From: Fusobacterium necrophorum subsp. necrophorum
GTDB taxonomy: Bacteria > Fusobacteriota > Fusobacteriia > Fusobacteriales > Fusobacteriaceae
Direction: 5' to 3'
Length of the DNA: 64,000 bases
Assembly (NCBI RefSeq): GCF_004006635.1
Contig: NZ_CP034842.1
Coordinates: 558,001 to 622,000 of the forward strand
Part shown: positions 55,745-64,000 of the stretch, piece by piece
How positions within the stretch are numbered: position 1 is the stretch's first letter
Layout: the number at the start of each line of letters is the position of its first letter
Position numbers and translations under genes: made by a program
Notes under the pieces: generated by a model
Told to the model about the DNA's origin: nothing
Databases searched by the model: none
The model's input: the letters and a program-made list of their open reading frames with translations, nothing else

Positions 55745-58130
55745 GAAGGCTTGGATTTATAGCGGAATTGGAGCTGTCGTATTGATAGCGGGCTATTTTA
55801 ACTATTTTGGAGAAGATAAAAAACTGGATACTTTAAAAAAAGTAATTGAAACGAGCAATGCGATTTATAAAAGTGCCGATTATTTTGTAGAAGCAAAAAA
55901 GCAAATTGATTATGTGGATGACAAGGAAACGAAGTTTGAAGTGGCAAAAGCCATTGTCAAAGGAATGGCTTTGAGCGGAGATAATGTTGTCATTGATAAA
56001 TTGAGGAATTTGGTATTAAAAAATAATATTTTAGGAGTGAGCGAAAACGGTTGGAAGTTTAACACTTCGGAATTACGGTACAATAAGGCTACGGATGAGA
56101 TTATTTCAGAGGCGGGAGTAGCCGCTATCAATGAAAAAAAAGGTATTCATCTGGAGGGGAAAAAATTTCTAACAACGACAAGTATGAGCCACATTTTATT
56201 GGAAAACGGAGTCAAGTTTGAAGTCGGGCGAGCCGGATTACGTGGAGAAAAGGCGGAATATGATGACAGCAGTAAAAAAATTCTGTTAAGCGGAAATGTG
56301 GAATTATACAATAGCAAGAAAGACGGAAAAGAATTTCGAGGAAAGTTTGGGGACATGAGTTATGATGTGGAAGCGGGAAGAGGAGAAACCAATCTACCCT
56401 TTGAAATTACCTATAATGAAACACAGTTAGAGGCGGAAAAACTGGTTTTTTATCCGGAAGAAAATGCCTTTCATTTGGAACAAAATGTAAATTTGACTTC
56501 AAAAGATTATAAGGCAACTTTATTGGCAATGGATAAAAAAGCGGGAGAAGAACTCATTCACTTTGTAGGTCCGATTCGAGCACAAAATGAGGAATATAGT
56601 TGCTCTATGAACCGAGCAGTCTATGATACCGTAAAAAAAGAAATTACCATGATAGGGAATATTGACATCGTTTCAAAAAAGGGAGACAGACTGAAAGCGG
56701 ATAGAGCTGTTTATCATGAAGCAGAAAAGATTTTGAACGTGTATGGAGATGGAAACAAAGTGAACTATGACGGGAACGGCCATCATATAGAAGCCGAAGA
56801 GTTTCAATACGATGTGAGAACGGGAGATATTCGTGTACTTTCTCCTTATCGTTACACGAATCAAAAGGGAGATATTTTTGAGGGAAATAATTTAGAATAC
56901 AAGAAAGAAACAGGGAAAGCAATCATAAAAGGAGAAGTTAGGTATCAGTCCAAAGATTATACTGTTAAAACAGTCGATTTGGATTATGCGAGAGAAACGG
57001 GGATTTTGACCATAGCCAATCCTTATTTTATTCAAATGAAAGACGGAAGCACCTTTGAGGGAAAATCCGCAGTATACAATGAAAAAACAGGAGACTTGGT
57101 TTCTCCCGGTTCTATTTATATGATAGGAAAAGACTATGTAGCTCACGGTCATGATTTGAAGTATAATAATCATACAGGAAAAGGTTCTTTGGAGGGACCG
57201 GTCAACTTGTTGAGTGAAACGCAAAATTTCAATATTACGGGAGATCGAGCTGTCTTTGATAGAGAGAGCGGAGCTGTTATGGGAAATGTAAAAGGAAATT
57301 TACAAGGAACCATGATTACAAGCTCGAAAGCCATTTACAAAACGGCGGAAAAAATGGTTGAATTACCAGAGCCGATACAATATCGAAATTCTCAAGAGAA
57401 TTTACATGGAAGTATGAAAAGTGGAAAATATTTTGTGGAAGCTCATCAATTTCAAGGAAAAGACTTCGTCGCTCTTCGTGCCGGAGAAAAGGTGACTTCC
57501 GACTATGCGGAATATTTTACGGAAGAAAAACGGGCGGAATTGACGGGAAAAGTCCGTATGGAGAATGCGGATCAGGTTGTGACAACGGAAAAAGCAAGCT
57601 ATGAATTTATAGAAAAATATGCGGAAATTCCAACGACATTCCAATTACAAAAAGGGCAATTTCTTGTGAACGGAGATTCCGGAAATGTCAATTTTACGAC
57701 GCAAAAATTATATGTAACAAAGCCGAGTATGAATTCTGAGGCGGGAGAACATTTTGAGGCGGAACGATTGGAAGGAAATTTAAAAACGCTTGTTATGGAT
57801 TTTCGAGATAAGGTCTACGGAAAGACTGTGCAAAAAAATGTGTTAAGTGAATATCGTGGAGAAAAAGCGAGGGTGTATTTGGCGAAAGAACAAAATCAAT
57901 ACAGAGCCAAGAAATTGGAAGTATTTGAAGATGCCGTGTTTACACAGGAAGATAAGACATTGAAGGGAAAACGGGGACAGTATGACTTTGATACGAATCT
58001 GGTGAACTTCTATGGGGATGTTTTCTTTAGCAGTAAAGACGGAAGCATTCGTTCGGATGAAATGATTTATAATACGCAAACGAAGAAGGCGAAAGCCAAG
58101 GGAAATGTAAAGATGAATTATAGTAAATAA
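55737..58130 (+). CDS. Giant LptC/LptA-like LPS-transport bridge protein
   Basis: A 797-residue protein with one N-terminal membrane span (about residues 5-22, AWIYSGIGAVVLIAGYF) and a long periplasmic part made only of OstA/LptA-type repeats (units such as GDRLKADRAVYHEAEKILNVYG, EGNNLEYKKETGKAIIKGEV, EGKSAVYNEKTGDLVSPGS, IRSDEMIYNTQTKKAKAKGNV). LptC is usually near 190 residues and LptA near 180, so this chain is far longer. lptB follows 18 bases later, so it should be the periplasmic bridge of the LptB2FG exporter. It overlaps mutS by 8 bases. Confidence 0.8.
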   Translation: MTKKAWIYSGIGAVVLIAGYFNYFGEDKKLDTLKKVIETSNAIYKSADYFVEAKKQIDYVDDKETKFEVAKAIVKGMALSGDNVVIDKLRNLVLKNNILGVSENGWKFNTSELRYNKATDEIISEAGVAAINEKKGIHLEGKKFLTTTSMSHILLENGVKFEVGRAGLRGEKAEYDDSSKKILLSGNVELYNSKKDGKEFRGKFGDMSYDVEAGRGETNLPFEITYNETQLEAEKLVFYPEENAFHLEQNVNLTSKDYKATLLAMDKKAGEELIHFVGPIRAQNEEYSCSMNRAVYDTVKKEITMIGNIDIVSKKGDRLKADRAVYHEAEKILNVYGDGNKVNYDGNGHHIEAEEFQYDVRTGDIRVLSPYRYTNQKGDIFEGNNLEYKKETGKAIIKGEVRYQSKDYTVKTVDLDYARETGILTIANPYFIQMKDGSTFEGKSAVYNEKTGDLVSPGSIYMIGKDYVAHGHDLKYNNHTGKGSLEGPVNLLSETQNFNITGDRAVFDRESGAVMGNVKGNLQGTMITSSKAIYKTAEKMVELPEPIQYRNSQENLHGSMKSGKYFVEAHQFQGKDFVALRAGEKVTSDYAEYFTEEKRAELTGKVRMENADQVVTTEKASYEFIEKYAEIPTTFQLQKGQFLVNGDSGNVNFTTQKLYVTKPSMNSEAGEHFEAERLEGNLKTLVMDFRDKVYGKTVQKNVLSEYRGEKARVYLAKEQNQYRAKKLEVFEDAVFTQEDKTLKGKRGQYDFDTNLVNFYGDVFFSSKDGSIRSDEMIYNTQTKKAKAKGNVKMNYSK

Positions 58131-58148
58131 AAGGAGTAGCAGAAATAA

Positions 58149-58874
58149 ATGATCAATCTGACTGCGAGGAATTTAGTAAAAGCCTATAAGCAGAGAAAAG
58201 TGGTGGACTCTGTGAGTTTAGAAGTGAATAAAGGAGAGATTGTTGGATTGTTGGGACCCAATGGAGCGGGGAAAACAACAACTTTCTATATGATTACGGG
58301 AATTATCAAGCCGAATGCCGGCTCTGTGATTTGCAATGGTCAGGAGATTACTTCCTACCCTATGTATAAAAGAGCAAATTTAGGAATCGGATATTTGGCT
58401 CAAGAGCCTTCCGTATTTCGGAATTTAACGGTGGAAGATAATATTCGAGCCATCTTAGAGATGAAAAATTATTCGAAAAAAACACAAAAAGAAATTGTGG
58501 CAAAGCTATTGGAAGAATTTAAATTGACACATGTCTATCAATCTTTAGGTTATTCCTTGTCGGGAGGAGAAAGACGACGGGTAGAAATTGCCAGAACGAT
58601 AGCAAACAATCCGAGCTTTATTTTATTGGACGAACCTTTTGCCGGAGTGGATCCTATTGCGGTGGAAGATATCCAACAAAGTATTCGCTATCTACAAAAG
58701 AGAGGCTTGGGAATTTTAATCACCGACCACAGCGTGCGGGAAACTTTGAATATTACGGAAAAAGCCTATATTATGGCTCAAGGAAAGGTAATTATCAGCG
58801 GAAGTCCACAAGAAATTGCCGAAAATGAAATGGCAAGAAAAATTTATTTGGGAGAAAATTTTAAATTAGACTAG
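58149..58874 (+). CDS. lptB: LPS export ABC transporter ATPase LptB
   Basis: A 241-residue ATPase that powers extraction of LPS from the inner membrane with LptF/LptG (not in this window). Walker A GPNGAGKTTTFYM (about residue 36), signature LSGGERRRVEIART, Walker B FILLDEPFAGVDP and the His switch in ILITDHSVRETL are intact. It lies directly after the LptC/LptA-like gene. Confidence 0.95.
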   Translation: MINLTARNLVKAYKQRKVVDSVSLEVNKGEIVGLLGPNGAGKTTTFYMITGIIKPNAGSVICNGQEITSYPMYKRANLGIGYLAQEPSVFRNLTVEDNIRAILEMKNYSKKTQKEIVAKLLEEFKLTHVYQSLGYSLSGGERRRVEIARTIANNPSFILLDEPFAGVDPIAVEDIQQSIRYLQKRGLGILITDHSVRETLNITEKAYIMAQGKVIISGSPQEIAENEMARKIYLGENFKLD

Positions 58875-58892
58875 ATTGAAGGAGAAACTAAC

Positions 58893-61493
58893 ATGTTAAC
58901 AGGAAATGAGATTCGACAAAAATTTATTGAATTTTTTGAATCAAAGGCACATAAGCATTTTGAAAGTGCTTCTTTGATTCCCGATGATCCGACTTTATTA
59001 TTGACCGTGGCGGGAATGGTACCATTCAAACCATATTTTTTAGGACAAAAAGAAGCTCCTTGTCCAAGAGTGACAACCTATCAGAAATGTATTCGTACGA
59101 ATGACTTGGAAAATGTAGGAAGAACGGCGAGACACCATACTTTTTTTGAAATGCTTGGAAATTTCTCCTTTGGGGATTACTTTAAAAAAGAAGCAATTGT
59201 ATGGTCTTGGGAATTTGTGACGGAAGTGTTGGGGCTGCCGAAAGATAAACTGTGGGTCACCGTCTTCACGACAGATGATGAAGCGGAGAAGATTTGGATT
59301 GAAGAATGTCATTTCCCGAAAGAAAGAATTGTGAGAATGGGAGAAAGTGAAAACTGGTGGGCAGCAGGGCCGACCGGTTCCTGTGGACCTTGCTCGGAAA
59401 TTCATGTGGATTTAGGTCCTGCCTACGGTGGGGATGAAAACTCCAAAATCGGGGATGAGGGAACTGACAATCGATACATTGAGATTTGGAACTTAGTATT
59501 TACGGAGTGGAATCGAATGGAAGACGGACATTTGGAACCTCTACCGAAAAAAAATATTGATACGGGAGCCGGATTGGAAAGAATTGCCGCCATGGTGCAA
59601 GGAAAGGAAAATAATTTCGAAACGGATTTGTTATTTCCTTTGGTAGAAGAGGCAGGACGATTGACAAATTCGACTTATCATGAGAATCCGGAAAAGGATT
59701 TTTCCTTAAAGGTAATTACGGACCACTCCAGAGCGGTGACTTTTTTAATTCATGACGGAGTCATTCCGTCCAATGAGGGAAGAGGCTATATTCTTAGAAG
59801 AATTTTAAGAAGAGCGGTACGACATGGAAGATTATTGGGGCAAAAAGAATTATTCCTATATAAAATGGTCAAAAAGGTAGTGGAGCAATTTGCCGTTGCC
59901 TATCCTGATTTAGCAGCAAATATGGAAAATATTCAAAAAATTGTAAAAATTGAGGAAGAAAAATTTTCCAATACCTTAGATCAAGGAATTCAATTGGTCA
60001 ATGAACAAATTGCGTTGGCTTTACAAGCGGGAAAAACGAAATTAGACGGGGAAATCACTTTTAAGATGTACGATACCTACGGGTTCCCGTATGAATTGAC
60101 CGAAGAAATTTGTCATGAAAAAGGAATTGCCGTTTCTCAGGAAGAATTCTTGGAAAAAATGGAAGAACAAAAAGAGAAAGCCAGAGCAGCAAGAGCCGTT
60201 ATTATGGAAAAAGGGCAGGACAGCTTCATTGAAAAATTTTATGATACCCATGGAGTGACAGAATTTACCGGATATCACAGCAGCCAAGAAAAAGCAAAAT
60301 TGTTGAATGTGAGAACTCGAGAGGACGGAACTTTATTGTTGATTTTTGATAAAACACCTTTTTATGCGGAATCCGGAGGACAAGTAGGAGATCGGGGTAT
60401 GATTTTCTCGAATGCTTTTCAAGGAAAAGTATTGGATGTAAAAAAACAGAAAGAAATTTTCATTCATGTGGTGGAAAGTATTTCCGGAGAGCTTAAAGAA
60501 GGAGAAGAGTGCTCTTTGGAAGTAGATATGAAATACCGAGCAGCGGTTTCGAAAAATCATACAGCAACGCATTTATTGCATAAGGCTTTACGAGAGGTCT
60601 TGGGAACTCATGTGCAACAAGCCGGTTCCTTGGTGGACTCTGAAAAGCTTCGATTCGACTTCAGCCATTATGAAGCGATGACGGAAGAACAAATCAAATT
60701 GGTGGAAGAAAGAGTCAATGAAAAAATTTCTGAGGCGATTGCGGTAGAGATTTCTCACAAGAGCATGGAGGAAGCAAAAGCCTGCGGAGCTATGATGTTA
60801 TTTGGAGATAAGTACGGAGATACTGTCCGAGTTGTTGATGTTCCGGGATTTTCTACGGAGCTGTGTGGAGGAATTCACGTAGAAAATATAGGACATATCG
60901 GTTTGTTTAAAATCGTATCGGAAGGCGGAATTGCAGCAGGAATTCGAAGAATCGAAGCAAAGACCGGTTATGAAGCGTATCGTTTTGTGGAAGAAAATAT
61001 GGAAATATTACAAAAAAGTGCGACATTATTGAAAACGGAAAGCAGTCTTTTGGTAGAAAAAGTCGAAAAAGTATTGCAGGAAGAAAAAGAGAAAAGTAGA
61101 GAAATTGCAAGTTTAAAAGAAAAAATTGCAAAGCAGGAGGCGGAAGCTCTCTACAGTCATATGCTTGAAATGGCAGGAGCAAAGGTGTTCATGGCAAAAT
61201 ATGAAGATAAGAGCATGGATGATTTGCGAAAGATGATTGATTTTGTAAAAGATAAAGAGGAAAATGCGATTGTCGTATTGACAAGTACCTTGGAAAAATT
61301 ATCTTTTGCCGTGGGAGTCAGCAAGGCCTTGACTTCGAAATGGAAAGCGGGAAATCTTGTGAAAATTCTTGCGGAAATCACAGGCGGAAAAGGTGGAGGA
61401 AAACCGGATTTTGCACAAGCCGGAGGAAAAGATAAAACAAAAATAGCGGAAGCGATGGAAGCTGTGAAAAAAGCAATTCAAGAAAAGGAATAA
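58893..61493 (+). CDS. alaS: Alanyl-tRNA synthetase
   Basis: An 866-residue enzyme charging tRNA-Ala, with editing. The class II core has RHHTFFEMLGNFSFGDYFK and GAGLERIAAMVQG. The editing domain keeps HTATHLLH and the CGGIHV zinc site, and the C-terminal region includes a coiled-coil (about residues 705-750) and the GGKGGGKPDFAQAGG end. Normal length; GAAGGAGA precedes the ATG. Confidence 0.97.
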   Translation: MLTGNEIRQKFIEFFESKAHKHFESASLIPDDPTLLLTVAGMVPFKPYFLGQKEAPCPRVTTYQKCIRTNDLENVGRTARHHTFFEMLGNFSFGDYFKKEAIVWSWEFVTEVLGLPKDKLWVTVFTTDDEAEKIWIEECHFPKERIVRMGESENWWAAGPTGSCGPCSEIHVDLGPAYGGDENSKIGDEGTDNRYIEIWNLVFTEWNRMEDGHLEPLPKKNIDTGAGLERIAAMVQGKENNFETDLLFPLVEEAGRLTNSTYHENPEKDFSLKVITDHSRAVTFLIHDGVIPSNEGRGYILRRILRRAVRHGRLLGQKELFLYKMVKKVVEQFAVAYPDLAANMENIQKIVKIEEEKFSNTLDQGIQLVNEQIALALQAGKTKLDGEITFKMYDTYGFPYELTEEICHEKGIAVSQEEFLEKMEEQKEKARAARAVIMEKGQDSFIEKFYDTHGVTEFTGYHSSQEKAKLLNVRTREDGTLLLIFDKTPFYAESGGQVGDRGMIFSNAFQGKVLDVKKQKEIFIHVVESISGELKEGEECSLEVDMKYRAAVSKNHTATHLLHKALREVLGTHVQQAGSLVDSEKLRFDFSHYEAMTEEQIKLVEERVNEKISEAIAVEISHKSMEEAKACGAMMLFGDKYGDTVRVVDVPGFSTELCGGIHVENIGHIGLFKIVSEGGIAAGIRRIEAKTGYEAYRFVEENMEILQKSATLLKTESSLLVEKVEKVLQEEKEKSREIASLKEKIAKQEAEALYSHMLEMAGAKVFMAKYEDKSMDDLRKMIDFVKDKEENAIVVLTSTLEKLSFAVGVSKALTSKWKAGNLVKILAEITGGKGGGKPDFAQAGGKDKTKIAEAMEAVKKAIQEKE

Positions 61494-61504
61494 AGAGGGG
61501 AATT

Positions 61505-61924
61505 ATGTTAAAAAAATATCTTGCTTTGGATGTGGGAGATGTCCGAATTGGAGTTGCAAAATCCGATCCCTTGGGAATGCTGGCAATTCCTTTGGAAACC
61601 ATTGATCGAAGAAAAGAAAAGCCTGTAAAACGAATTATGCAATTATGTGAAGAGGAGAATACCAAATCCATTGTAGTGGGGATTCCCAAAAGTTTGGACG
61701 GCAGCGAAAAAAGGCAGGCGGAAAAGGTGAGAATATTTATTCATGCTTTAAAATCTGCCATTCCCGGAGTAGAAATTTTGGAAGTGGACGAAAGATTTAC
61801 CACAGTGACAGCAGATCGGATTTTAACGGAAATGAACCGAAAAGGAGCTTTAGAAAAGAGAAAAGTTGTGGATAAAGTGGCAGCTTCTCTCATTCTACAG
61901 CAATATTTAAATATGAAAAAATAG
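61505..61924 (+). CDS. ruvX: Holliday junction resolvase-like protein (YqgF family)
   Basis: A 139-residue RNase H-fold nuclease, in E. coli needed for pre-16S rRNA 5' processing. Motifs: LALDVGDVRIGVA with the first catalytic Asp, VVGIPKSLDGSE, VDERFTTV, and the final KVVDKVAASLILQQYL with the last Asp. It lies between alaS and secD with gaps of 11 and 13 bases, so it is in the operon. Confidence 0.94.
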   Translation: MLKKYLALDVGDVRIGVAKSDPLGMLAIPLETIDRRKEKPVKRIMQLCEEENTKSIVVGIPKSLDGSEKRQAEKVRIFIHALKSAIPGVEILEVDERFTTVTADRILTEMNRKGALEKRKVVDKVAASLILQQYLNMKK

Positions 61925-61937
61925 AGATGGAGGACAC

Positions 61938-63173
61938 ATGAAATCAAAGTTAATGTTGAAATTGCTATTGGTTCTTGGAATTCTTGCGGGAGCAATTTGG
62001 TTAAGTTTTTCAAAGCCTACCAAGCTGGGATTGGACTTAAAAGGCGGAGTGTATGTGGTATTGGAAGCGGTACCGGAACCAGGACAAAGTTTGGATAAAG
62101 ATGCTATGGGACGTTTGATTGAAGTATTGGATCGAAGAATCAACGGCTTGGGAGTTGCGGAATCCAGTGTACAAATGGCGGGAGACAATCGTGTGATTAT
62201 TGAATTGCCGGGAGTCGATAATACGGAAGATGCCGTCAAAATGGTAGGAAAGACGGCTTTATTGGAATTCAAATTAAAACAGGAAGACGGAAGCTTGGGA
62301 GAAACTCTATTGACAGGAGGAGCTCTAAAAAAAGCGGATGTTTCTTACGATAATTTAGGAAGACCTCAAATTCAATTTGAAATGACTCCGGAAGGGGCAA
62401 GAGAATTTGCAAAAATTACAAGAGAAAATGTAGGAAGACAATTGGCAATCACTTTGGACGGAGAGGTACAAACCGCTCCTGTCATCAATGGAGAAATTCC
62501 AAGCGGTAGTGGAGTGATTACAGGAAACTATACCGTGGAAGAAGCAAAGGCAACAGCTACTTTATTAAATGCGGGAGCCTTACCGGTAAAAGCGGAAATT
62601 GCAGAAATTCGTACAGTAGGAGCTTCTTTGGGAGATGAGTCGATTGCTCAAAGTAAACAAGCCGGAATGTTGGCCATTGTTTTGATTTGGCTCTTTATGA
62701 TATTATTCTATCGATTGCCGGGAATTGTGGCGGATATTGCATTGGTATTTTTCGGATTTATTACTTTCGGAGTCTTAAATTTCATTGATGCTACCTTGAC
62801 CTTGCCGGGAATTGCAGGCTTGATTCTTTCCGCGGGAATGGCAGTGGATGCAAACGTAATTATTTTCGAAAGAATCAAGGAGGAATTACAGTTCGGAAAC
62901 ACCATTCGAAATGCAATTAACAGCGGATTTAACAAAGGATTTGTGGCAATTTTCGACTCGAATATTACTACTTTAATCATTACCATTATTCTATTTACCT
63001 TTGGAACAGGACCGGTCAAAGGCTTTGCCGTCACATTGACTATCGGAACGCTTGGCTCCATGTTTACGGCAATTACGATTACCAAAGTATTGCTGTTGAA
63101 TTTTGTAGAAATATTCGGCTTTACAAAACCAAGTTTATTTGGGGTAAAAGGAAAGAAAGGGGAGGCGAAGTAG
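61938..63173 (+). CDS. secD: Protein translocase subunit SecD
   Basis: A 411-residue inner-membrane protein that uses the proton or sodium gradient to pull exported proteins through SecYEG. One N-terminal helix, then LGLDLKGGVYVVLEA, the periplasmic P1 region (about residues 40-230), then five helices with GMAVDANVIIFERIKEEL. At 411 residues it is the short form, with a small P1 head compared with E. coli SecD (615 residues). secF follows after 1 base. Confidence 0.95.
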   Translation: MKSKLMLKLLLVLGILAGAIWLSFSKPTKLGLDLKGGVYVVLEAVPEPGQSLDKDAMGRLIEVLDRRINGLGVAESSVQMAGDNRVIIELPGVDNTEDAVKMVGKTALLEFKLKQEDGSLGETLLTGGALKKADVSYDNLGRPQIQFEMTPEGAREFAKITRENVGRQLAITLDGEVQTAPVINGEIPSGSGVITGNYTVEEAKATATLLNAGALPVKAEIAEIRTVGASLGDESIAQSKQAGMLAIVLIWLFMILFYRLPGIVADIALVFFGFITFGVLNFIDATLTLPGIAGLILSAGMAVDANVIIFERIKEELQFGNTIRNAINSGFNKGFVAIFDSNITTLIITIILFTFGTGPVKGFAVTLTIGTLGSMFTAITITKVLLLNFVEIFGFTKPSLFGVKGKKGEAK

Positions 63174-63174
63174 A

Positions 63175-64000
63175 ATGCAAGTAAACGTGATTAAACACAG
63201 CAAACGATATTTAGGACTTGCTCTGATGATGGTTATCCTTTCGCTTGGAGTCTTTTTTGCCAAAGGTTTAAACTATGGAATCGATTTTTCGGGAGGAAAC
63301 TTATTACAAATTAGGTATGAGAAGGAAGTCACTCTTCATGATATCAATAAAAGTTTGGATCAAATCAAGGATATTCCGCAAATCGGTACCAACAGTAGAA
63401 AAGTACAAACTTCGGAGGATAATACTGTGATTATTCGAACACAGGAAATTTCTGAAGAGGACAAGAAAGTGATTTTAAATCAATTAAAAACGATTGGAAA
63501 CTATCAAATTGACAAAGAGGATAAAGTAGGAGCAAGTGTTGGAAAGGAATTAAAAACATCAGCTATTTATGCTTTAGGAATTGGAGCGGTATTGATTATT
63601 ATTTACATTACCTTCCGGTTTGAATTTATTTTCGCCATTGGAGCCATTATTGCCCTGCTTCACGATTTGATTTTAGCCATCGGTTGTATTTCTTTGTTGT
63701 ATTATGAAATCAATACCCCGTTCATTGCGGCTATTTTAACGATTTTAGGATACTCTATCAATGATACCATTGTAGTATTTGATAGAATTCGGGAGAATTT
63801 AAAAAGAAGAGGAAAGACGAATATGAGCATAGAGGAATGCCTGACGAAATCCGTCAATCAGGTTATGATTCGTTCTATCAATACTTCCGTAACAACTTTG
63901 TTCGCCATTGTGGCAATTTTGTTGCTGGGGGGAGATAGCTTACGAACTTTTATTGTGACGCTTCTGGTTGGAATTTTAGCCGGAACCTATAGTTCCGTTT
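63175..64000 (+). CDS. secF: Protein translocase subunit SecF, 3' end cut off by the window
   Basis: Starts MQVNVIKHSKRYLGLAL at 63175 after GGGGAGGCG and is still open at the window end (275 codons). The first helix is followed by GLNYGIDFSGGNLL, then a short periplasmic part, then helices with the TILGYSINDTIVVFDRIRENL block shared with SecD. About 20-40 residues are missing at the C-terminus judging by usual SecF length. Confidence 0.95.
   Translation, partial: MQVNVIKHSKRYLGLALMMVILSLGVFFAKGLNYGIDFSGGNLLQIRYEKEVTLHDINKSLDQIKDIPQIGTNSRKVQTSEDNTVIIRTQEISEEDKKVILNQLKTIGNYQIDKEDKVGASVGKELKTSAIYALGIGAVLIIIYITFRFEFIFAIGAIIALLHDLILAIGCISLLYYEINTPFIAAILTILGYSINDTIVVFDRIRENLKRRGKTNMSIEECLTKSVNQVMIRSINTSVTTLFAIVAILLLGGDSLRTFIVTLLVGILAGTYSSV

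Overview
The window is a stretch of a low-GC, Gram-negative anaerobe chromosome and looks like Fusobacterium, most likely the F. necrophorum / F. gonidiaformans / F. equinum group. That assignment is inference. It rests on the gene mix (TRAP transporters, a Na+-type membrane pyrophosphatase, a DUF3798 ABC transporter, an 8-iron clostridial ferredoxin, LPS-export genes, giant filamentous-haemagglutinin-like proteins), the AT-rich codon use, and a 50-residue L33 without the zinc cysteines. No rRNA is present to settle the species.

Region 1 (1-5.8 kb): the 3' part of fhs (folate C1 metabolism), then a short non-coding stretch with remnants of mobile DNA. A TRAP transporter operon (dctP-dctQ-dctM) follows, with a HAD-IIA sugar-phosphate-type phosphatase as its last gene. 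Region 2 (5.8-21.9 kb): the translation/transcription block rpmG, tRNA-Trp, secE, nusG, rplK, rplA, rplJ, rplL, rpoB, rpoC, with visible L1 and L10 autoregulatory RNA structures and attenuators. It continues into yicC, gmk, rpoZ, apbE and hppA. Region 3 (22-29.3 kb): an AAA-ATPase/PD-(D/E)XK protein and a four-component ABC importer operon (DUF3798 lipoprotein, RbsA-type ATPase, two permeases) with a small membrane-anchored protein. Region 4 (29.3-31.8 kb): an IS91-type HUH transposase element, a Bax-like glucosaminidase, and a decayed copy of the same element.

Region 5 (31.8-51.7 kb) is the accessory core: a contact-dependent-inhibition-like polymorphic toxin locus. A 3104-residue CdiA/FhaB-type protein ends in an AHH nuclease and is followed by its predicted immunity gene. 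Downstream lies an array of start-less toxin modules with immunity genes. Three of them are joined to, or preceded by, pieces copied from the parental cdiA gene: a 380-bp and a 586-bp copy without gaps, and a 70-bp scar. The toxin modules are an unassigned CDI-type toxin with a DUF4304 protein, a barnase-type RNase whose barstar partner has been separated from it by a now-dead IS110 element, an EC869-type PD-(D/E)XK nuclease with a CdiI-like protein, and a final decayed module. This is the layout expected of a silent-cassette store for swapping the toxin end of CdiA by homologous recombination. No TpsB/CdiB transporter gene lies in the window.

Region 6 (51.8-64 kb): core genes again. A ferredoxin is followed by an apparent operon dus-mutS-lptC/A-lptB-alaS-ruvX-secD-secF (secF cut by the window end). 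The LptC/LptA gene is unusual: one 797-residue membrane-anchored protein appears to hold the whole periplasmic part of the LPS bridge.
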